Shown here in pieces: positions 11,701 through 23,650 of a DNA stretch of 64,000 bases. A model generated the notes under the pieces. The model saw nothing but the letters and a program-made list of their open reading frames with translations, was not told the origin of the DNA and ran no database searches. Origin of the DNA: Amoebophrya sp. A120 (taxonomy: Eukaryota; Sar; Dinophyceae; Syndiniales; Amoebophryaceae); NCBI GenBank assembly GCA_905178155.1, contig CAJINV010000005.1:5979754-6043753 (forward strand), given 5' to 3'. The position numbers and the translations under genes were made by a program. Numbering within the stretch: the first letter of the stretch is position 1; the number at the start of each line of letters is the position of its first letter.

Positions 11701-14700
11701 GCTGAATATTCGTATTTCTACCGGTAGAGGTAGAAGGAGTTATTCTGGTCGTTGGCACGCTTGTCGCGGTTGTACTGCCATTACTCGTTGATCGACTGGA
11801 AATGACGGCCGGGTTGAATGATGTTGTTGTTGACCGCATGATCACAGGTTGTTCTCCAGGACGAGCAGCATCAACATCTGCAGATGAGGAAGATGCAGCA
11901 AGAAAAGCTGCAGCCGCATCTTGACTCACAACCGCTTCCACCTCTTGCATTGTGTAAGGGCCCCTGCCGAGCCACTGCAGTACGCCTTCAGTTTTACTTG
12001 CTGATGCTGGCAGCCTGTTGTGGTCAGAAGAAGTTCCGTCCCAAGAGGAAGAAGTTTTTGCAGCAGTAGATGCTCCTCGCCCACCTGTAGAACGTTCTCC
12101 CAAAGTTGTAATACCAGCTGTCGTGGTGTCATCTTCCTCCTCCTCCACCCCCACCACTTCCGTCAACACACAGCCTTCCAACCACTCAACCACCTGATAC
12201 ACCACGGCTCGCACTTGTTGCCGCTGGAACGCGCGCATAAACCGGTCCCGCGCGTCGTTGTGCGACAGGTCGAAGCTGGTGGGAAAACCAATCAAGGAGT
12301 GGTCGTGCTCAGGGTCTTCAACATCATCTCCGCATTTTTGCTGTTGGTCCTCGCCCGGAGCAGGTGGACAATGTTTTGCTACATTTTCGTCCTGCGGTCT
12401 CGTTAGTTTCTGAACATCACCTTGATGCTGCTGCTTTGTTCCTGCTCCTCCTGCTGGTCTATCATCATGCCGGTCGAAGAACCTGTGCTCCGCTTGTTCC
12501 ACCGCCGTGCCACTTTCGTCCCCTTCGACACAAGCGCTGTTTTTGTCAAAAAACAGCCCGGCTGGCGGCAGTGAGAAGGGGTCGTGGCGGAGCCTGAGTG
12601 TTGTTGTACTGAGACCACTGGATGAAGTTGGAGTTGTAGATGCACCTGCAGCTGCAGCGCCGGTAGAAGTGGCCAGTTTCATCTTTCCGTGGACTTGTAG
12701 CTTAGCCTGGTCTTGCAAGAACTGCATCAGATTTCTGGTCAAGCCGGATTTCGTCGTGAGCTGCGAACAGGTGAAGGGCATGTAGTTTAAAACTTGAAAA
12801 AACGGCAGAGTGTCGCCCAAATCAGTTCCGTCTGCATTGTTCCTGCAGCTTCCGTTATCGTCGTATTCATGTTGTAACATTGTTCTATACCCTAGCCCTC
12901 TGTTACTATTACTTCCGATAACTTTTGCTCCTGCCCCTGTAGTTGTAATACTCGCTCCCGCTGTTCTCCTACTCCCCGTAGTTGTTGATGACGTTCCACC
13001 GCCAGCGTAAAACGGCAAATCAATCGGCAGTGTCGGGATGTCCGTCCGTCGCAGGGCGCAGCGGAAGTGAATCACTCCAGGCGGGGGAGGGGAACAGGCG
13101 AAAGAATGATTTTCATTTCCATCACGATCTTGGTGTTGCGAGGTCTGAAAATAGTTGCTGTAATCAACAGAGGAGGACGATGAATTATTCGCTTTGTCCA
13201 GCAGAAGTGCGTCCTTCTTCGAGCTGACGATTCTTCCTTCCCAGGCCCCCGTCGCCTCCAAAGCTTTCTTCAATATTTGGAGAGTAGGCCTTTCAGCTTT
13301 GTATTCAGTGGAAAGATAGCAACGCTGCTGCAACTGCAACACAAGATCATCACATGAAAAACAAAATAAAAGATGTCCCATGATGTATGACGCAGTTGAC
13401 AGTCTAAGCCTCTCATCTTCCGTTCGGCGACTTTAGAGAAGCTGCATCGTGATTTGTCATGCGTCTGTGTAGTAGAAGTAGCACTCTCATCATGGTGCCA
13501 GCACGGTATATCATTGATTTATCAGTTCTTGCTGAACAAGAGTTGTAGAGCGTTGAATCATTGTTCCACTGGGATACGTCTCGCTGTTTGCACAGCCGCT
13601 TGCTGTCTGGGTTCCATGCGGGGTTGCATTCGATCGTGTGGAGCACGAAGAATTTCTTGGGCTGCTGGGACGAAGAGCTTGTAGTTTTGGCCGAGCGATC
13701 GTTCATCGGCCTCTGGTTCCGATCATTTTCATTTGGGAAGTCGTTCCCAGCGTAGCCCGCAGAAGCTGCTGTAGTACAACTGCCCCACTTTTCCCGCATC
13801 ATTTGAGCCTCGACAAGCTTTTCCCTCTGTACAATATCCTCTGCCTCGTCTCCTACCTCAACATCTTTGAAGGTGCTCAACAATGACTGCTCTGGACCAA
13901 TAATTTTTTTCATCGTGCAGCCATTCTTCGTCGCAAGCAAAATCAGCTGCCGCAGGCCCTCTTGCGCATCCCGGTACTGGTGGAAAAAAGACACGCGCCG
14001 GCGTTTCGGGTACTCAAACACCGCTCGACGGAGCTTAGAAGCAAGGTTTGAGGGAGAAGGAGCAGCTTTTACCACAACAGGATCCTCGACAGCAGGATAA
14101 TTCGACTCTGGCTTACCCTCATGTCGATGTTGAAAAGACGGGCCTGAGGAGGAAGACCAGGTCTGTGCGAACGTCGTCCGGGTGGTGGTGGTGGTGGATC
14201 CCACGCGTGTTCTTCCGGAGGATGCTGAAATCTTCGCTGCGGTCTTCCTACCTTCGGTAGTTGAGCCTGTGTCAACATCAGCCGCAGGAGCTCCTCGTCC
14301 AGAGGCGGAAGTAGTTGCAGGAGATTTTGTCCCCCCGCCTCCTGCGCTGGGTGATGTCTCCGACCCGCTCGATGCGGCACCAGCCGTCCCTGGCGTTGTC
14401 GCGCCGTCGCTTTCAAGAGTAGAACCAGACCTCGTAGTGTCTGTGTCCGCGGAATAATTTCTATTCATCGTCCCACACGGGAGTTTGGGGCTGAGGCTTT
14501 CACCACCCGAGTTTTTGTTGTTCTGATTCTGACCACCGGATACCATAATTTTCCGTAAGAGTCCAGTTTTGGTGAAGAACCCCGCTGCCCGCTCGGCTTT
14601 CGAAGCAAGTAACAACTGCCCGATTTCGGATGTGGCCTGTTGCGTGCGGGCCTCGGTTTTATCAAATGCAAAAATTTCTGGGTCTGGAATGTTAGCGGGT

Positions 14701-15632
14701 TTGTCATGCACATTTTGCTTGACCCAGGACGTCTGTAGTGCACGGTCTAGCATCACAGATTTTTAGAGGGCTTCGTGGTGCCTCCTCCGCATGACAAATG
14801 CCCTCCCCGCGTAGCACAAGCTAGACTCTTCTTGCTGGTCATGCAATACAGATTTTTTTAGCGTCCAGAGTTAGCATCACAAATTGCATCCTTCCAGACC
14901 CAGACATTTTTGCATTTGATAGGTTTGGGAGAGCAGCAATTTCAAGCTGCTGCACTCGTCGTCGAGCTTTCTTTTGCGAGTCGTGGCACCGGCGAGGCCT
15001 GCAACCATCACAGAAGAAACGGCCTGACGAAAGTCGACGGCAGTGCGCGACAGGACGACACCGGTCGGACAAACACCACCAGGTCGTGTCATCGACGCGT
15101 GCGTGTTCTGTGTACTAGCGGTCTTTCCATTTTTGAATTCCTCCGCTCCCCCTTTCCGGTGCAGCACGGCCTTCTGCGCAGTATCTGTTTCCACAGCTGC
15201 GCTTTGTCCGCCACCATCCGTAGGTTTGAGTTCTTCGCCCTCTTGTACTTCTTGTACTTGCCGGTCACGATCGTCCCTACCAGTGCGCAAAGCTGCTGCT
15301 CCGAAGATTTGCGCCTGCTGTTCTTCCACGTGTTGCGGCTTACCGTGATCGGACATCACAGCAGCAGGTTGAGTCTGTACTTCCACGCCATTTGCTTTTG
15401 CCAACATTGCGCTTCCGACGGAAGCTGGAATTCGGGTTGAAGATCCAGCTTCCAAAACCTGCTTCCGCGACTGCTGGATGAGGAGTTTGTTGGCCAAAAC
15501 TTTTTTCAGCGACTTCAACTTCTTCTGTTCCCGCTTCGCCAACGCCTCCTGAATGGCAAGACGACCGCTGTTTGCAGCCGCTGTTTGAATCTTGCCGCCA
15601 GAAGGAGGCAACATTACTGCTGACGACAGCAT
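8760..15632 (-). CDS. Tubulin-tyrosine-ligase-like protein (TTLL), large and multi-exon
   Basis: TTLL enzymes add tyrosine, glutamate or glycine to tubulin tails with an ATP-grasp fold. Signature blocks, in spliced order: DNFWILKPANAGRGEGI (nucleotide site), NWIVQKYIEQPMILNKRKFD, MRQWVVLTK, then FVHLTNNCVV (assembled only after introner removal), and VDRFGKVWLLECNSSPDL (metal-binding Glu/Asn). Exons: 15632-14922, 14655-13578, 13333-11152, 10996-10466, 10198-9901, 9746-9708, 9486-8760. Intron 13334-13577 is GT-AG; the other five are introners. The product is about 1,850 residues, far longer than the roughly 400-residue core. The N-terminal half is low-complexity and probably disordered, and a poly-Ser run splits the catalytic domain. 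Start: ATG at 15632. Likely acts on axonemal or cortical microtubules. Whether it is a glutamylase, glycylase or ligase cannot be said from sequence by eye. Confidence 0.9.
9492..9707 (-). mobile_element. Introner family G in TTLL
   Basis: 216 bp with a 5-bp duplication GTGTT on the plus strand (9487-9491, 9708-9712). Arms: ATATGACAATGCACAACTCC and ATGCGAGTGCACCACTCC, both running into a C-rich tract and CTCATTT. Removal joins GTGGTGAGGAACAC to ACCAGGG and reads VVRNTPGMRAEEYDE. Confidence 0.92.
9752..9900 (-). mobile_element. Introner family A in TTLL
   Basis: 149 bp, duplication TTGTC (9747-9751, 9901-9905). Arms TATCCTGTGCAAAAGTATCG and TATGAACTGCAAAAGCATCG. Removal creates KQQDNFVHLTNNCVV, rebuilding a conserved TTLL motif. 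Confidence 0.96.
10204..10465 (-). mobile_element. Introner family B in TTLL
   Basis: 262 bp, duplication ATGCT (10199-10203, 10466-10470). Arms TATCACATGTAAAAATGTCT and TATCAAATGTAAAAATGTCT, then GGGTCTGGAA. Removal reads GAFFTGVISPVVE in frame. Confidence 0.95.
10774..10824 (+). repeat. (GAA)17 trinucleotide repeat inside TTLL
   Basis: Seventeen perfect GAA units on the plus strand, read as poly-Ser (TCT) on the coding strand. They interrupt the TTLL catalytic domain just after WVVLTKLGG. Length is likely to vary between isolates. Confidence 0.95.
11002..11151 (-). mobile_element. Introner family A in TTLL
   Basis: 150 bp, duplication AAATC (10997-11001, 11152-11156). Arms TATCCTGTGCAAAAGAATCG and TATGAACTGCAAAAGTATCG. 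Removal reads GRGEGICVKNNLQEIL in the ATP-grasp core. Confidence 0.96.
14661..14921 (-). mobile_element. Introner family B in TTLL
   Basis: 261 bp, duplication GGTTT (14656-14660, 14922-14926). The arms are nearly identical: TATCAAATGCAAAAATGTCT and TATCAAATGCAAAAATTTCT, then GGGTCTGGAA. Removal reads LLLSQTEARTQQATSE. Confidence 0.95.
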
Positions 15633-16479
15633 GTTGTTTTTGTTTTTCTTATTTATTTACTCTTATGCGTCTTCATTTCCTCGAGACAAAGACAATTCAA
15701 TAAACTGGGGCTTCAAAAATGACAAGGCCAACTTGATGACTTATGGCTTCGAGGATGTCAATACATTTGCATCTCACGCACATCCATTCGCGCTGCTAGA
15801 AGATAAATACGATATGAAGTCGCGGCGCTTAGAGTGTACGTGAGGCTTTTGGCTTGTTGGCGCTGGGTGGCGGTATCGGTAAGCCTTGTTCTAAATAAAA
15901 TGTATATTAATCATGATCATCAATAGCAGGTGGCTACGTAGCAGCTATCGATGGGCTTTAGTGCTGGAGCCTCCTTGGCGGGGATGGAGCATAATTTCTG
16001 ACGCAGGCAGAGCTAAAGTGGCCATACTTTTACTTACACAAGATACTTTTATCAATTTATATTTTTAACAGCGAGGGCATCAAAATCGACACAAATCCAG
16101 TGGGCACTGAGGCTGAGCCTGCTGTGGGTATAAGATAGACAGCGCTTTAGAAGCACTGTCGCAAAAATCAGTAAAATTGTTTCCGACAAGAATGACGAAC
16201 AAGGACAGTCGCCACGAGGCCTCGCTGTATCAGACGTCGCGAGGCAGCTGCAACAAGGAAGATGAGCGCTCTTAGCCTCATGTTCATGGCGTTGACGACT
16301 ACGACTACTACGCGGGCCACATTGATGAGACCGAAACCTGAACGACGCAGAGATCTTGGTCGGCTTCTACAAAAAGCCACCAATTTGGCGGGGAACGAAA
16401 AACACCATTGCCGGGACGGGCACTGGAGACGACTTTCATAGGACGACGAAGCCAACAGCGATGACGAAACGCGCGGCCG
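15633..16479. other. intergenic, upstream of TTLL
   Basis: AT-rich sequence upstream of the TTLL start, grading into the GC-rich island near 16.5 kb. No gene or RNA recognised. Confidence 0.45.
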
Positions 16480-16510
16480 GCTGGCACCACGGGGCCATGC
16501 CCGATCCTAC

Positions 16511-16535
16511 GTAGCGAGAAGTCACTTCTCGCTAC
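16511..16535. repeat. 25-nt near-perfect palindrome at the island edge
   Basis: GTAGCGAGAAGT, one C, then its exact reverse complement ACTTCTCGCTAC. It can form a 12-bp hairpin. It sits at the left boundary of the GC-rich island. Confidence 0.9.
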
Positions 16536-17290
16536 CACGGTACACTTAGCGTCGAACTAGACTGTGAATGATACTAGGCCCAGAGTGTGGGGCGCGTGAA
16601 GATGAAGGAGATGGCGCTCTCTGTATCACCCACTCCACCGACCCGTGGTTTGCAAACAAAACTGCAGGGCGGGCGCTGCTAGAATGAACCGACGCGGGAC
16701 GACCGGGCAGCAAGGCGCTGCGCCACTGATAATACTAATAACCCGGCCTCTGGGCCATGCTTTCTTGCTTTCCCCTTCGTCTTCGGGGACGGGGCACACA
16801 ACGTACAAGATTCGCACACGCTCACACAGCCCAACGCCGGCTCGCAGGGCGCGCGGGGACCAAAATGAGCGGCGGCAGAACAGGCGAGGGCACACTCCAG
16901 CCCACATAACACAGGGCATGCTGGCTCGGTGAACAGGGTCGCACGCAGGGGGGGCCAGCGGTATGGAGATCTAGGCGGGACCTCTTGTGGCGGCCCATAA
17001 CACGCAAGCAGAAGCAAGCGCGGGGGCAGCTGGCAATGCTGTGCCACCCTCTGTCGGTTTCTTTCTCAATCAATGAAACGAACAGAAGCCGACAGGGCCG
17101 TACGTCAAGGCAATAAAATGGCGCTTCGACTGTCTGTTTTCTTTTTGTTGGCACAACGAGAACGACGGCAAAGACATGACACAACTAGTACGGAACTCAG
17201 TTTCAAGCTCAGGGTCGATCGAAAACAGCAAAAAAGCTCGTTGCGGAAGAGCGGCACAAGACTAGCTCCTGTCTGTTGGTGCAACAAATA

Positions 17291-17357
17291 AAGTGGGCCC
17301 CGCTTCACTTTTGTACTTGTTGTGGGACCTGTGGGCCCCGCTTCACTTTTGTACTTG
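17291..17357. repeat. Direct repeat of 27 bp, 40-bp period
   Basis: Two copies of a unit that starts GTGGGCCCCGCTTCAC and ends TTTTGTACTTG (17291-17317, 17331-17357). A third partial GGGGCCCCGCCCC follows. Function unknown. Confidence 0.85.
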
Positions 17358-17684
17358 GGGGGGTGATGGGGCCCCGCCCCATTTGGTCGTCGCGGCGCGA
17401 AGCCGCAAAATCCCTGGCCCACGTCTACCGCCAGAAGTATTCCGACCGCGGGGCGCTCCTGAAAACTGAAAACGGGATCGGGGGCGATGGCAGAAAAAAA
17501 TAAAAAAGCGCCACGAGTGGGGGGCCCGGAACAGATATGCGCTCCACCTGCTAGCTCGCTGTCAAGCACACACCCACACGAATGGGAGTCGTGCTGCTTC
17601 TTCCGGTACGGAACCGGACACCAACACTCCCGTGGAGCGCTCGAAGAACCTGTGCCCGGCTTGTTCTTTGGCAGCAAATTTTAT

Positions 17685-18074
17685 TCACGGGTTGCCGCGC
17701 CTCCACCAGGACCGGGAGGAGCTTTGCTGGTGTGACATCTGGCTGGCGCTGGGGCTCCGGTTCTCCGCGACTTCGCGCAACAGCTGCGGGGTCGCCCGCC
17801 AGCGGGATGGTGGCGAAAATTGGGTGTTTCGTTCTCTCTTCTTCGGGGCGGCATGCAGATGAGGGACCGCTTGCCAGTGGACGGGCGCCATGCGATGTGT
17901 CGCTAACTCGTGCATCCGCAATTCCATGCCGATGCCTGGCCTAGGGTCGAAATAATTGTTCCACCCGAGCGTCGGGTTGTTGATCTCATACGCGACGCGC
18001 CTTTTTTTTAGCTCCAAAGCCTCCCCATGGACGCCGGAGAGCCACGCCAAGAGAATACCCCCCAACGCAGACAC
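17685..18074 (-). CDS. Possible exon in the GC-rich island, unknown function
   Basis: A minus-strand frame contains VAYEINNPTLGWNNYFDP, then RPGIGMELRMHELATHRM. This is more balanced in composition than the Arg/Pro/Ala-rich shadow frames around it. I do not recognise the family. It could be a downstream exon of the minus-strand gene that begins at 23650, or a relic. The frame's ends are not reliable exon borders. Confidence 0.25.
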   Translation of the reverse strand: MSALGGILLAWLSGVHGEALELKKRRVAYEINNPTLGWNNYFDPRPGIGMELRMHELATHRMAPVHWQAVPHLHAAPKKRERNTQFSPPSRWRATPQLLREVAENRSPSASQMSHQQSSSRSWWRRGNP

Positions 18075-21017
18075 CCCCGGTCACGCGGCTTAACAACACA
18101 CGCCTGCGTGCGTTCGCTTTCAATTGGCCCCGCAGGCGCCCAGGCAGGCACCCACCCTCACACCGCAAATTTCCCAGGCTACCGGCGGGGGGGGGGCGTG
18201 GTTGGCCGCGACCCCTGCCCTAGGCTACACCGGCTGCGCGACCCACTGCCAGCGCAACTGGGTAAAACCCGCCAGGAAAAGGAGACTGACACCACCATGC
18301 CCGGCTTTCTCTTGCTGGGCCGCCGGGTGCGTGGGGGCGGCGGGTTGGCGGGGGGCCCATAAATGGCCGGGGAAGGGCAATAGCGGAGTGGCAGAAACGG
18401 CGGCGGCGCGCAGCCTGGGCGCGCTTGCTTGCGTCCCCCGGGCGCACCCACTTTTCGCGACGGACACGCAGCAGTCCAGGCGAGTCTTTTGGTCACCCCC
18501 AAAACCCTTCGAGGCCCACGCCCGAGACAGCTTCTAACGTCTGCAATAACCAAGACGCGCGGGGGGTCGCTTACCAACCTTTTTGCGAGACTAGGCCCGG
18601 AGAATATAGATAGTAAGTAGGCCCCGGCTAGCTTGCTTGGCTCCTTCGCTTCGCCGGCCAGACGAGGCGGCCGGCGAGCGCAAGTGCAAACGCCGGCCCC
18701 GCTCCTTGCTTCCTTGGTGCGGGTGGGAAGCAGATAGGGAGGCGAAGGGAGGGCCCTCGGGTATGAATGTGGCCAAAACCGATCAGGCCCCCGACGGTGG
18801 CTCCACTTCTGCAGCCGCCAAGGCCCAGCAAAGAAGCAAGGCAGGAGGGACGCGCGGCCCGCGGGCCGGGCGGGCCCCGGTGGCCCGCCGGGCCTGCGGA
18901 AAACAAAGGCGGACGGCCGCCCCGGGGGCGTGCGAGGGAGAAGAAGGGCGAAAGGCTGACGCGCGCACGCGCGCGGCCTCCTGCGCTTTATTTTCAAAAA
19001 AAGAATAAGAAAGCCATCGCCTTCGGGAAGACTGCGCGGGCGCGCCCGCGCCCTTCAGCCTTTGGCGCGCGTGCCATCAACACAAACACAGACTAGGCGC
19101 AAAGGCTTTCATTGACTGCCTGGCCCGCCCGCGCGGCAACAATGGCACAGGGCCACCGCCGGGGCCGTTCAATAGTGATCGATGCCCGCCGCAGAAGCCA
19201 TCGGCAGGACACCAAGCGAAGCGAGCCAGCCTGCCAGGCAAGAGGCCTCTAGGCGCACCCCCTACTGAATGACAGCCCACGGCCCGGGGCGGCTGTGCAG
19301 GCAGCTGGGGCCACAGGCATGCGCCCTTTAGTTATATACCAAACGGAAGGCGGGGCTCGCTGGGACCACAAGCACGGCCGCGAAACACACGGCCCCCGCC
19401 TCCAACCCCCGGGGCGGCCGGGCCATCGAGCCCCCGGCAAATAGGCGGCGGGGCAGCCGGGCCATCGCTTGCGCTTCTTCCAAACAGAGCCAAGCTGTGC
19501 TGCGGGCTTCTTGAAAAACCGGCGCCCCCCCCGGGCCAATCCCATTGGGGGTTGCGCCGGCCGCCTATATATGCGCGCGGCGCTTCGTTTGGTTTCGTGC
19601 TAGTTTGTTGGCTACCTAGCTACCTTCCTAAGGCCTCTGACAGTTTTTGCTTCTTTTTCGCGTTTTTCCCCGAAGACGCCTGCTAACAAATTCGCGAAAG
19701 CCATAGCGCAGTTTTTTTTTTTAGCCGTTCAAGCCGCGAGAAGAAAAACAATAACACGCCACCGCCCAAAAACATAATAGCGGCTAAGAAAGTAAGTAGA
19801 CTAACGCGACCCGGCCGGGGGGGGGGGGGGCGCAAAGGAACACACGGCCCCGGGCGGAGGGCGGCGCCCGGACCGACTGAGGGCGGGGGCCGGCGGAACA
19901 TGGATGCGAAGTCCCAACCCGGCCGGGCGCCAAAACTAAGACGAACCCAAAAAAGCCACACGCCGGCGGCAAGCTAGCCGGGCGGCAGGCAACTTGCCCA
20001 AGCGCCCACCAGCCGGACACCAAGAAAAGCCGGCGCGCACAGTCGCTCGCAGCCCCTCGGAGCGGCAACCGCCCACCCGCCCACCGCCTTGGGAGGGAAC
20101 AATGCCACCACGCCCAGGCTTCCATCTTCCCATCGGTGGGCCTGTCAGGCAGCGAAAAGGCCGACGCGCCGTCCGGGGAAGCCAACAGGGGACGGACACC
20201 CACGCCAGGGGCCGGCTCGGGGGCTCGCACGCCAAAAGCGAAAAGGGCGATCGGAGATAGAAGCACCCCAAGGAAACTTGGGCCGGGCCCTGTTTTGGGC
20301 TTTCTTAAAAGAGAAAAGGGCTGCGGGCGGGGTGGCTGGGAAGGCCGGCGGCGGCCGCTTGATCGGGACAGTGGAGCGAATGAAAACGCGCCAAGGCCAG
20401 CGCGACCAATTTTGCTATTAGGGGTCTCTGCGGCGTTTTTTCCCGCCCAAACCAGCAGGGGCCGGCAACCTGACGTGGGGCCGGCGCCCCAGGGGCCGGC
20501 TGCCTGAGAAGTGGGCCGCCTGCCTTCTCCTTCTATCCGAGCCAATGAGCCTCACACGGCCGCAGGAAAGTCCGCGCGCCCTCCCTGCCCGGGGGCCCAG
20601 GCCAAGCCCCCAAGCTTCGGGCCATACCATTCATGGGGCGACCGGCCGCCCCGCCGAAATCATATTGGAACCTGCCCCCCGCCCAAGAACCCCTTCCGAT
20701 TGTGACGAAGCACTACCATCGGGCAGGCGCCGCGCCTGAATTGAGTGCGGCGGGCCCCCGCTTTGTTTTTTGGCCCGCCTGGGTGCCATTGCGGGCCCAA
20801 AGACCTGCCCGCCCTGGGGCTGCGCTCAGAGGTCGCGGCGGGCTTGCTGTCCAAAGGGCCGACTGGCCAGAAAAGAAGCGGGGGCCGGCCCACCGGGCTT
20901 TCTGACCTTCGTCTTTTGTTCTCATGCTCGCTGCGTGGGCAGGCGGCGCGCGCCGCGAGGGTGGGGGCGTGCGTTCGTGGGGTATCTGGCGACAAAAAAC
21001 CTCCATTGGCAAGAGCC

Positions 21018-21598
21018 GACATGCCATGTAGCCAATAGTACACGTTCGGGCTCGTCTGCGAATACTTTTGCTCCTGCGCTTGCATCTGACGCCACACCAC
21101 GGGAAGGTCGGTAGACTGAAAATGTCGCGCGCGCACCCTGCTGATCGCATCGCGAAATTCAAACCCCGGCAGCGGCGGAATCCATTCCTGGAGCTCCGAA
21201 ACGGTGAGCGCCCAGTCGTCTTGCGTGCGGACAAGGTTAACGAAATCAGCCACGAACGTCTGGCAATCGCGCATCACAAGAAAAGGCGTGCGCGTCTACG
21301 GTTTCTCTATCAGTTTCTTGGCAGAAAAAAGCTTTTGTGGCTACACGGTGCGACCAATTTTGATTCTTTTTTCTCGCAGCCTTGGGCCATCCCCTTTGCC
21401 CCTTCGGGGTTCTGAAGTAATAAAACTGTTGGGGCGGGCAGCTAGCGAGCAAGATGCGATCCACAATGCTGCGCCCCGTAAAGCTTTGAAAGAGTTTCCC
21501 AAGCCCTGCTGTCCGGGCTCCAGGGCAATGATGACCTCAAGCCGGTGGCTCAGGGCCCCAGGCGTAGATGGTGAGACGCGCCCCCGAAGGCGCCACAA
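21018..21598 (-). CDS. Possible exons with a His-then-Cys, permuted papain-like look
   Basis: Two minus-strand frames, 21598-21341 and 21277-21018, read naturally as protein. The first has ALSHRLEVIIALEPGQQGLG. The second has MRDCQTFVADFVNLV, then DDWALTVSELQEW. A His in a beta-strand-like context followed by a D/N-C-x-x-F block resembles circularly permuted papain-fold families such as LRAT-like or PPPDE proteins, where the Cys block reads N-C-E-H-F. A GT-AG intron between the frames is possible (acceptor ACCGTAG before 21277). This rests on two short motifs and could be wrong. It lies between the 22364-23650 frame and the 17.7-18.1 kb frame, so one multi-exon gene is plausible. Confidence 0.3.
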
Positions 21599-22363
21599 CC
21601 ATCGACGCAGGACGCTGCTCTGCTTGCGCTTGGGTCAGGCAAAATGGGCCATGGCGTCCTTTTTAGATATGGCGCTACTTGCGGTTTATCTAAGTATTTG
21701 AAGAATCCGAGGAAAAGGTCAACGGCTTGCTACTATTTCGAGGCCAAGAAAAATGGCATGTCCCGAAAAGAAACCGTAAACGCCGTACCTAGACCTAGAC
21801 GGCATGCTAGTATGGTCTATTTTCCTTCACTCAAACAGCTGCAAGCATCGGAGCACGTGTTCTGAGAAGGTCAATCGGGCAAAGCGCCGCTCTGTCTAGT
21901 TAAGCCACTTACGGTTTTTTTGGCCATTTTACCATTTTTGGCGATCATGCCGTCGCACCTCCTAGTTAAGGTGTCTGCGGTTTTTTGGGTGCCGGCATAT
22001 TTTGGGCATTTTGGTGCCCAAAGCTCGCCAATTTCCCACGCCCTCGAAAATGCAACTTTTCCTCCAATCATGGAGAAAATCTGGCTCGAAGTGACGATAT
22101 GGAAATGGGAAAAGGGACACAGCGATGAACTGGTGGTGACGCCAACCAGATGCCAGCTCTACTTAGACCCACAAGTCTGAGCGCCAACCACTCCTCGAGG
22201 CTGGACCGCCCTGGCCCGGGTCCCGAGAGCCGACATTGAGGGGCGAGAAGGCATAACGCAAGGCGATTCCGGTGGGCGGAAATCCGTATCGCCATACCCT
22301 GCCCTCAGTAGCTAACAGAGTCAACGAGCGAACTCCAATGCACGCCGCGGAAAAAGTTTTTAT

Positions 22364-23650
22364 TTAAAAAAACCAAAGACCGTAAACGCAAACGCTTTTT
22401 CTTTCGATATCGTGCACCCCGGGCAGATAGTGCGCCGCATAATACTGGCGCGCGTCCACAAGCGCAGCAAAGGTCTCGACGAGACCAACCAAGCCCCCGG
22501 AACCGTTGTGGGGCCCCGGTAACCACATGGAATTGGGGACGTTACCGCTTGTATCCAGGACGGGTTCCTCATGGCAGGGGAAATTGGTCCCGGGCTGGCC
22601 GTGTATTGGGCCGTAAATCATGGCTCCGTAGTCCGCCTCATACTCCAGCGTGTAATATACGTCCTGCAAAGTGTCATGAACCGACACGAAATAGTGTTTA
22701 ACGGTTTTGACGATGCGGCTCACCCAGCTACCTTCTTGTACTCGTATCGAGCAATAGTGCACCAAAATCTCCATCCCGGGCTTCTTGTTGGGCGACCGCA
22801 ACCACGAAAAATAGCGAAACAACACAACATTACGAAGTTGCTCGTACAACATGCTGTCATATTTTCTCTCATAGCCCATGACGAGACTCCTGGTGGCAAG
22901 GCCAGGCTCGAAGTTAAACGTTAAATCAAATTCTTGGCCCCTGCCGGGAAACCACCGAGGGCTTGGTGCGCTGCCGGGACGCAAAAACTGACTGAGGGGC
23001 GGCGGCGGGACAGCAACCCACCAGTGGAGGTCGTGGGGCCCTGGGGGAGGCGTCCGCAGATAAAACACTGCCTGCGGCTCGTCGCCAGGAGCGACCGAAG
23101 AGACACTTTCAGACAGCTCCAAACCCGCGGTTGGCGCACTGCTTCCTGGCCCTTCGGCGTTCTGCTCCTGCGCAGCTTCTGCTTCATCTGCTCCTCCTTC
23201 CTGCCAGGACCCAACTTTGTTGCGGGCGCCTCCGGGCTGTTCTTCTGGACCGAGAAGAATCGGAGGGGCGAGCCCTAGCCGTTGTTCCCCATGCGTGCCA
23301 TGGATTCCGGCATTGGCGGCAGCGGATTGGGCTCCCTGATGCTCGGCGCGTGCTTCGAGAATTTTGGCACGTGTCCCGCGTAGCCGATACACTGGCAGCT
23401 GGCGGTCTGCGTGGGTGTCGTCCTGGCTGACTTCGCGTCCAAGCCGATCTTCGCCAACACGGACCGTTTTCTGCAGGAAATCACTGGCATCGGGTTTGGC
23501 GGTCGAAGCTGATGGCATTTCAACAGGGGAAGATCGCGTCTGGGCTGCAAATATGCATCGCATGAATATGTCCGGGTCTCGGGCATTAAGCGCAATTTTG
23601 AATAAATGACGTTTGTCAACATGTATGGTGTTCGGCTCCGCCGCTTCCAT
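22364..23650 (-). CDS. Hypothetical protein starting at the right edge of GC-rich island I
   Basis: A 428-residue frame from an ATG at 23650, only about 40 bases inside the change from AT-rich to GC-rich sequence. The N-terminal half is Ala/Glu/Pro-rich. The C-terminal half reads like a folded domain: EFDLTFNFEPGLATRSLVMG, FSWLRSPNKKPGMEILVHYC, VKHYFVSVHDTLQDVYYTLE, ADYGAMIYGPIHGQPGTNFP. I do not recognise the family. The 3' end is uncertain because a splice donor may precede the stop. It may join downstream to the frames at 21.0-21.6 kb. Confidence 0.45.
   Translation of the reverse strand: MEAAEPNTIHVDKRHLFKIALNARDPDIFMRCIFAAQTRSSPVEMPSASTAKPDASDFLQKTVRVGEDRLGREVSQDDTHADRQLPVYRLRGTRAKILEARAEHQGAQSAAANAGIHGTHGEQRLGLAPPILLGPEEQPGGARNKVGSWQEGGADEAEAAQEQNAEGPGSSAPTAGLELSESVSSVAPGDEPQAVFYLRTPPPGPHDLHWWVAVPPPPLSQFLRPGSAPSPRWFPGRGQEFDLTFNFEPGLATRSLVMGYERKYDSMLYEQLRNVVLFRYFSWLRSPNKKPGMEILVHYCSIRVQEGSWVSRIVKTVKHYFVSVHDTLQDVYYTLEYEADYGAMIYGPIHGQPGTNFPCHEEPVLDTSGNVPNSMWLPGPHNGSGGLVGLVETFAALVDARQYYAAHYLPGVHDIERKSVCVYGLWFF

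Noticed and set aside
16600-20905. Many overlapping Arg/Pro/Gly/Ala-rich open frames in GC-rich island I
   Set aside because: Frames are open on both strands because stop codons are rare at high GC. No motif was recognised, so only the more protein-like stretches were kept.
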